64,000 bases of DNA from Ailanthus altissimus (taxonomy: Eukaryota > Streptophyta > Magnoliopsida > Sapindales > Simaroubaceae). The stretch spans positions 17,303,001 to 17,367,000 of the forward strand of contig OX327683.1 in the NCBI GenBank assembly GCA_946807835.1. The letters run 5' to 3'. The translations under genes and the position numbers were made by a program. Shown one piece after another: positions 59,668 to 64,000 of this stretch (the first letter of the stretch is position 1; every line of letters starts with the position of its first letter). The notes beneath the pieces were generated by a model. That model searched no databases. It was not told where the DNA came from and saw only the letters and a program-made list of their open reading frames with translations.

Positions 59668-60624
59668 TTTTTCTTTTTTTCATGCACTTTTTTATTTTTC
59701 TTCTTCTTCATCTTCTTTTTACTTTTTTCTTTTTCTTCAACACGAATCTTCTTCATTTTTTCCCCAAAAAAATAGGGGGAAGAAGAAGAAAAATATAGTG
59801 GGAATTTCTTTTAGAAAAAAATATAATTCAAAGTGAATTTAATGTTTATTGGAAAATATGTAAAATTGGATTTTAATTTGAGGGAAGGGGTGGGTTGAAT
59901 TTTATGTTTTTATTTTTTTAAAAAAATATTAATACTTGAATTTGATGAGTTTAGAATTGATGACCCATTTGGGAATTACTATTGAATTTAATTAATTTGG
60001 TGAAAGAAGAAGAAGAAGGAGAAGAAAAAAAAGAAGAAATTGATTTCATGAAAGAAGAAGAAGTTCATTAGTTTGGTGAAGTGTTGGTAGCCGTTGGATG
60101 AGAAGAAAAAAAGGAGGATCAAAGAGAAGAAAATTAGGCAAGGGAAGATTGAAGATAGTGGTTGTTGGAATGCCGATTTGATATATGGGTTGTGGATTAT
60201 TGTTTGGCTTCTTAGAAAACGTGAGAAAGAGGGGAAAAACTTGTTAGAATAATTGAGTTATAATTTATTTATTTTAATTTTTAATGATGGATATAAATTA
60301 TAAGGAAAGAAGAAAATGTCATTTCTTCATATTATTTTTTAGAAAAAAAAATGGATTTTTTCCCAAATAAAAATGGATTTCTTTCCATTAAAACATATGG
60401 AAAGAAGAAGAAGAAAAAAATGGAAAGAAGATGGAAGAAAGAATAAAGAAGAAGAAGAAGAAATAGTGTAAGGGAAAAAATTATAATTGTACATTTTAAA
60501 AAGATTTTTTTATCAAAAAAAATGGTAGACATGAATGAAGGGTCTTTCAAGTAGTTTTAAAACTGGTTGAAGGGGGGAGGGTTAAGGCACTTAAGATAAA
60601 CTAAGAAAGTCCAACTATCATTTT
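59668..60624. mobile_element. MULE-like TIR element in the array, copy 2 (left end lost)
   Basis: Collinear with 56300-57289, sharing for example cttcttcatcttctttttac, agaagaagttcatt and aacttgttagaataatt. The right end joins the LTR at attagttaattttt, exactly as in copy 1. The left terminus is replaced by a rearranged LTR word (cttacaaaacaagtcgtata). Confidence 0.7.
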
Positions 60625-61127
60625 TTATTAGTTAATTTTTATTTTTCACAAAAAATGATTTTTTTGCAAGTGAATAAATCCCACTTTAATCCTTTCTCTT
60701 TAATTAATGACATCGAAATAGATTAATTCAGATTTAGTTAAGCTTATAATTTGATGACAATTTGGATTCATGCATTCACGCTTTAATATCAATTAGGATT
60801 TGAGCACTACAAATATATATACGAGTGCTAGCTCATAATTCATTCATTCACTAATATATTTGAGATTCAATATTCAATAAATTCTATTCTTATACACATT
60901 ATTGATTAAGTAATAATTACATTTATCATTCATTTAGACGGAAAAGATTACTATCTTACTTGTTTTTACACCACTCCCACACACAAACACTATCTTTCTT
61001 TGAGAAATACATACTTAGTGTCATAATATTTTTTTTTGTAAAAAAACGGTGCATTCCAGTAAACTTGAGGAGAAAACAAAGATAAGACGGTAGTTTTCAT
61101 AGAGTTCCAACATCTGGAGCTTTTAAA
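60625..61127 (+). mobile_element. Family B LTR, right part
   Basis: Continues the LTR interrupted by the element at 59668-60624. Contains actacaaatatatatacgag in place of the TATA region and ends before tggccctatttgtgga. Confidence 0.65.
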
Positions 61128-61493
61128 TGGCCCTATTTGTGGAAAGTTTGAACGAAAATTAAATTTTTTGGGAACCAATTACAAAATGAGGAAGAAGAAG
61201 AAATAAAAAAAATTAAAATTGAAAAAAAAATGAAAACAAGAATGGATGAATGAAATTGCCATTCATGGATTGAATGCAATCATGCTGTATGAAAAATTGA
61301 AATCAAAAAGGAAAAAAGGAAGGAAAGGGAGAAAAGAAATAAAAGAGAAAGAAAAGCAAAGAAAGAAAAAAGAAAGAAAGAAAAAGAAAAAGAAAAAAAA
61401 AAGCAAAAGAAACAGAAAAAGAAAAAGAAAAAAAAAAAGGAAAAAGGCAAAAGAAGAACCATGTTTGAATGCTTTACTTAGTGGGTAACATTT

Positions 61494-62186
61494 ATTAGGT
61501 CCATTATCTAGATAACCCGAACCATTCACGTAAAGCTTAGGTTTTGAGAGGACTTAGCGAGATTTAAATTTGGCATGCTAGGTAATTTGACCCATCGATC
61601 TATAAACCTCACAAAACAAGCTACAAGTCATGGAGAGGTGGGAGTATATTAAAATTTTGAATCATTTTTAAATTTCAATTAGTTAATTATTATTCAACAT
61701 AAAGAAAAACTTTCACAAGTAAATAAATTCCACTTAAATCATTTTTCTTTAATTGATGACCCTGAAATAGATTAGAATTTTTTATTAATTCAGGTTTAGT
61801 TAAACTTATAATTTGATAAAGATTTAAATTTATGCATTCACACCTTAATACGAATTAGGATTTGAGTACGATAAATATATACGAGTGCCTACTCTTAATT
61901 CATTCATTCTCTAATATATTTGAGATTCAATATTCAATCAATTCTATTCTCATACACATTATTGATTATGCGATATTCACATTCATCGTATATTCAAATA
62001 GAAAAGATTATTGCCATACTTGTCTTTGTAACACTGCCACACATAAACACCATTTTTTTTTTACAAACACTGACTTAAACGTCAGAGTATTTTTCTTGTA
62101 GGAGGGTAGTTCATTCCCGCTAATTCGAGGAGTAAGTAAGAACAAGACGGTAATTTTTGTGGATTTCTAATATCTGGAGCTTTTAG
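61494..62186 (+). mobile_element. Family B LTR, complete copy with the best-preserved PBS
   Basis: 693 bp from ttaggtccattatctagata to gagcttttag, followed at 62187 by TGGCGCCGTTTGTGAGA, the most canonical primer binding site of the array. Confidence 0.75.
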
Positions 62187-62451
62187 TGGCGCCGTTTGTG
62201 AGAGGTTTGAACAAAAAACCAAACGTTTTGGCAATCGGTTACCATAAAAAAAAAGGAAAACAAGAATGGAGGGATGAAACCACCATGGATGGGTTGCATG
62301 CAAAATTGAAATTGAGAAGGAAAAGGAAAGAAAGAGAGAAAAAGAAAGAAAAAAAGAAGAAAAGGAAAGAAAGAAAAGAGAAAGAAAAAGAATGAAAGAA
62401 AGAAGAAAGAAAGAAATGTGTCTAAATGCTTCACTTAGGGGTAACATCTAT

Positions 62452-62738
62452 TGGATTTATTATCTAGATAACTTAAATCGTATAAAACTCAAGTTTTGAG
62501 AGGACTCAACAAGATTCAGAATTGACATGTAAGGAACCCAACCCATCGACTTATAGACTTCACAAAACAAGTCGTGTAAGTCATGGGAGGCAGGAGCATA
62601 TTAAAAATTTAAATCATAATCAGATTTCAATTAGTTAATTATTGTTTTGCATAAAGAATGATTTTTTATAAGTGGATAAATCCCACTTAAATTATTATTC
62701 TTTGATTGATGACCTTAAAGTAGATTAGAATTTTTTAT
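62452..62738 (+). mobile_element. Family B LTR, left part, interrupted by a TIR element
   Basis: Starts tggatttattatctagata and runs to the target duplication attttttat at 62730-62738. The LTR resumes at 63886 (attcttcattcattcaaatt). Confidence 0.7.
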
Positions 62739-63885
62739 GGGATAAAGACATTTTGTTTCCACGAGTTTGACTTAATTCTCAATTTTATCCCACAAGTTTC
62801 AAAAAACTCAATTTTGTCATAGTCCGTTAGTGAGATTTCGTTAATTTTAACACTGGAGGGGCAAAATAGTCACTCTATACAAATTTATCCACGTGTCAAC
62901 CACTGATTTATCACTTAAATAATAAAAAAAATAAATAAAATGAGAGCAGTCGCCACCGTCGTCAATAGCTGACCGGTCGCCGATGACCAATTGCGATTCG
63001 ACTCAAAATTGATATCATTAGACTCAAAATTTTATGATCTACGTAATAATATGATTTTTTTTTTGTCAACGAAGTACTATAGATGTGCCAAAAGTGAAAA
63101 AAAAAGACTGTAGATGGTTGTGGCCGCCGCCTACCACCAAGGCAGGCGGTCACGCGTCAAACGGTGGGGCGGTGGCGAGCACCGCCCCTACCATTGGATA
63201 GATCGGCCATCGATCTGTCCAATAGTCGAGGAGTTGCCGTCGTTCAACGTGCAATCGGAGGTGGGGGGTGTTGACGGCGGCCACTACCGTTCGCCATCGA
63301 ACGCCGCCACCCCTACTGTTGGATAGATCGACCCCCGATCTATCACGGTAGGGGCAGTGGACGTTCGACGGCGAACGACAGTGACTGCCACCCTCCTCCT
63401 ATTTGCGATCTATTTTTTAGTCACCTTCTTTTTTTCTTTTGATAAAAATGATTTCACCATTGTGTAGATGTAAAAAAAAAAAATCCAATGACATAAATTT
63501 CGCTTACTTTCGTTATCGAAATCCGACAACTGGTGGTGGTCGGCAACTGCAGTCACTGATTTTGGTGGTTAACTTTTATTTATTTTAATTATAAAATAAA
63601 CTTTTAATGAATATTAATTTTGAACCTATTAAAACGTGACACGTATCGTTTTATTTTTAATAACCAATTAATAATTGACATGTGTACATTTATAATATAT
63701 TCACATCACCATTTTTAATTAATATAATAATTAAGAAAAAATTTGTCAATATACAATTAAAAGAGATTTTCAGTTAAATTTAACGGAATCTCATTAACGG
63801 ACTATGACAAAATTAAATTATTTAAAATTTGTAAAATAAAATTAAAAAACAGGTCAAATTCATAGGATAAAAATGTTCATATCCC
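62739..63885. mobile_element. MULE-like TIR element with a GC-rich interior
   Basis: The left end gggataaagacattttgttt and the reverse complement of the right end gggatatgaacatttttatc are inverted repeats. Matching continues through ttttgtcatagtccgttaat, so arms are about 110 bp. The 9-bp flanks attttttat and attcttcat match at 7 of 9 positions. The interior at about 62940-63420 is strongly GC-rich in an AT-rich genome and carries a foldback at 63281-63384. No transposase. A non-autonomous, possibly gene-capturing, Mutator-like element is the simplest reading. Confidence 0.75.
63194..63384. repeat. GC-rich foldbacks inside the last TIR element
   Basis: Hairpin 1: ttggatagatcg (63194-63205) against cgatctgtccaa (63211-63222), 11 of 12 paired. 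Hairpin 2: core gatagatcg/cgatctatc at 63322-63344, with arms extending to about 50 bp on each side (63281-63330 and 63336-63384) with few mismatches. Confidence 0.75.
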
Positions 63886-64000
63886 ATTCTTCATTCATTC
63901 AAATTTAGTTAAAATCATAATTTAATGAGATTTGGATTGATGAATTTATACTTTAAAAGTGTCTGCTCTTAATTCAATTATTTACTAATATATTTGATTT

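Larger units (their letters stand above)
56072..64000 (+). repeat. Tandem array of family B LTR units with purine tracts
   Basis: At least six partial or complete units of [LTR about 690 bp - PBS-like site - 200-300 bp purine-rich internal region] follow one another in the same orientation. LTR starts are near 57621, 59484, 61494 and 62452; PBS-like sites are at 58305, 59134, 61128 and 62187; purine tracts are at about 57515-57585, 58360-58600, 59185-59455, 61190-61465 and 62245-62420. The internal parts also share ggatgaatgaa, catggattgaatgcaatcatg and aaatgcttcactt. No gag or pol is present. The array is interrupted by TIR elements (separate entries) and continues past the window end. Confidence 0.8.

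Noticed and set aside
61246..61488. Lysine/glutamate-rich open frame in the array (also 59253-59459, 62186-62395 and their F/S-rich complements)
   Set aside because: Produced by purine-only tracts, which lack stop codons in some frames. No conserved protein features, and the frame shifts between units.
56072..64000. CRISPR-like or satellite array
   Set aside because: The repeat units are LTRs of about 690 bp with PBS-like sites and TATA elements. Neither short repeats with spacers nor a classical satellite monomer are present.

Overview
The window is plant nuclear DNA from a eudicot. It is AT-rich, with GT-AG introns, LTR retrotransposons of Ty1/copia and other types, MULE-like and other inverted-repeat elements, tRNA-derived SINEs and three recognisable plant protein genes. 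The species cannot be named from sequence reading alone. Apart from the three genes and several pseudogenes, most of the 64 kb is transposon-derived.

Layout. 1-9 kb: a decayed + strand copia polyprotein (about 950-6790) split by a 2.4-kb solo LTR of a family called A here, then two head-to-tail tRNA-derived SINEs and an inverted family A fragment. 9-15 kb: AT-rich intergenic DNA with another family A fragment and a broken UBA2-like RNA-binding protein fragment. 15.1-21.2 kb: an intact 15-exon beta-hexosaminidase gene (HEXO1 type, 548 aa). 25.3-28.9 kb: an intact two-coding-exon MAP kinase phosphatase 1 gene (MKP1 type, 854 aa) with a uORF-rich leader. To my recollection these two genes are also neighbours in Arabidopsis (At3g55260/At3g55270), so this pair looks like conserved microsynteny.

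30.7-44.2 kb is a DUF674 gene cluster. One intact copy (43402-44225, 229 aa) lies beside a decayed copy (32493-40770) that has been cut into pieces by two LTR elements, and a second pseudogene (about 41490-41735). One insertion (32992-37891) is proved by a 5-bp target duplication, across which the host frame rejoins. That insertion itself carries a solo LTR, a SINE and an inverted-repeat element.

44.8-55.6 kb holds minus-strand copia remnants, including a family A solo LTR nested inside another family A LTR in opposite orientation. It also holds a second copy of the DNA upstream of the intact DUF674 gene. 56-64 kb is a tandem series of non-coding LTR units (LTR about 690 bp, PBS, short purine-only internal region), interrupted by MULE-like elements with 9-bp target duplications. 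One of these carries a GC-rich foldback.

I see no new multi-gene system. The most unusual structures are the tandem LTR/purine array with co-amplified MULE junctions, the DUF674 locus taken apart by dated insertions, and the GC-rich hairpin inside the last MULE-like element.
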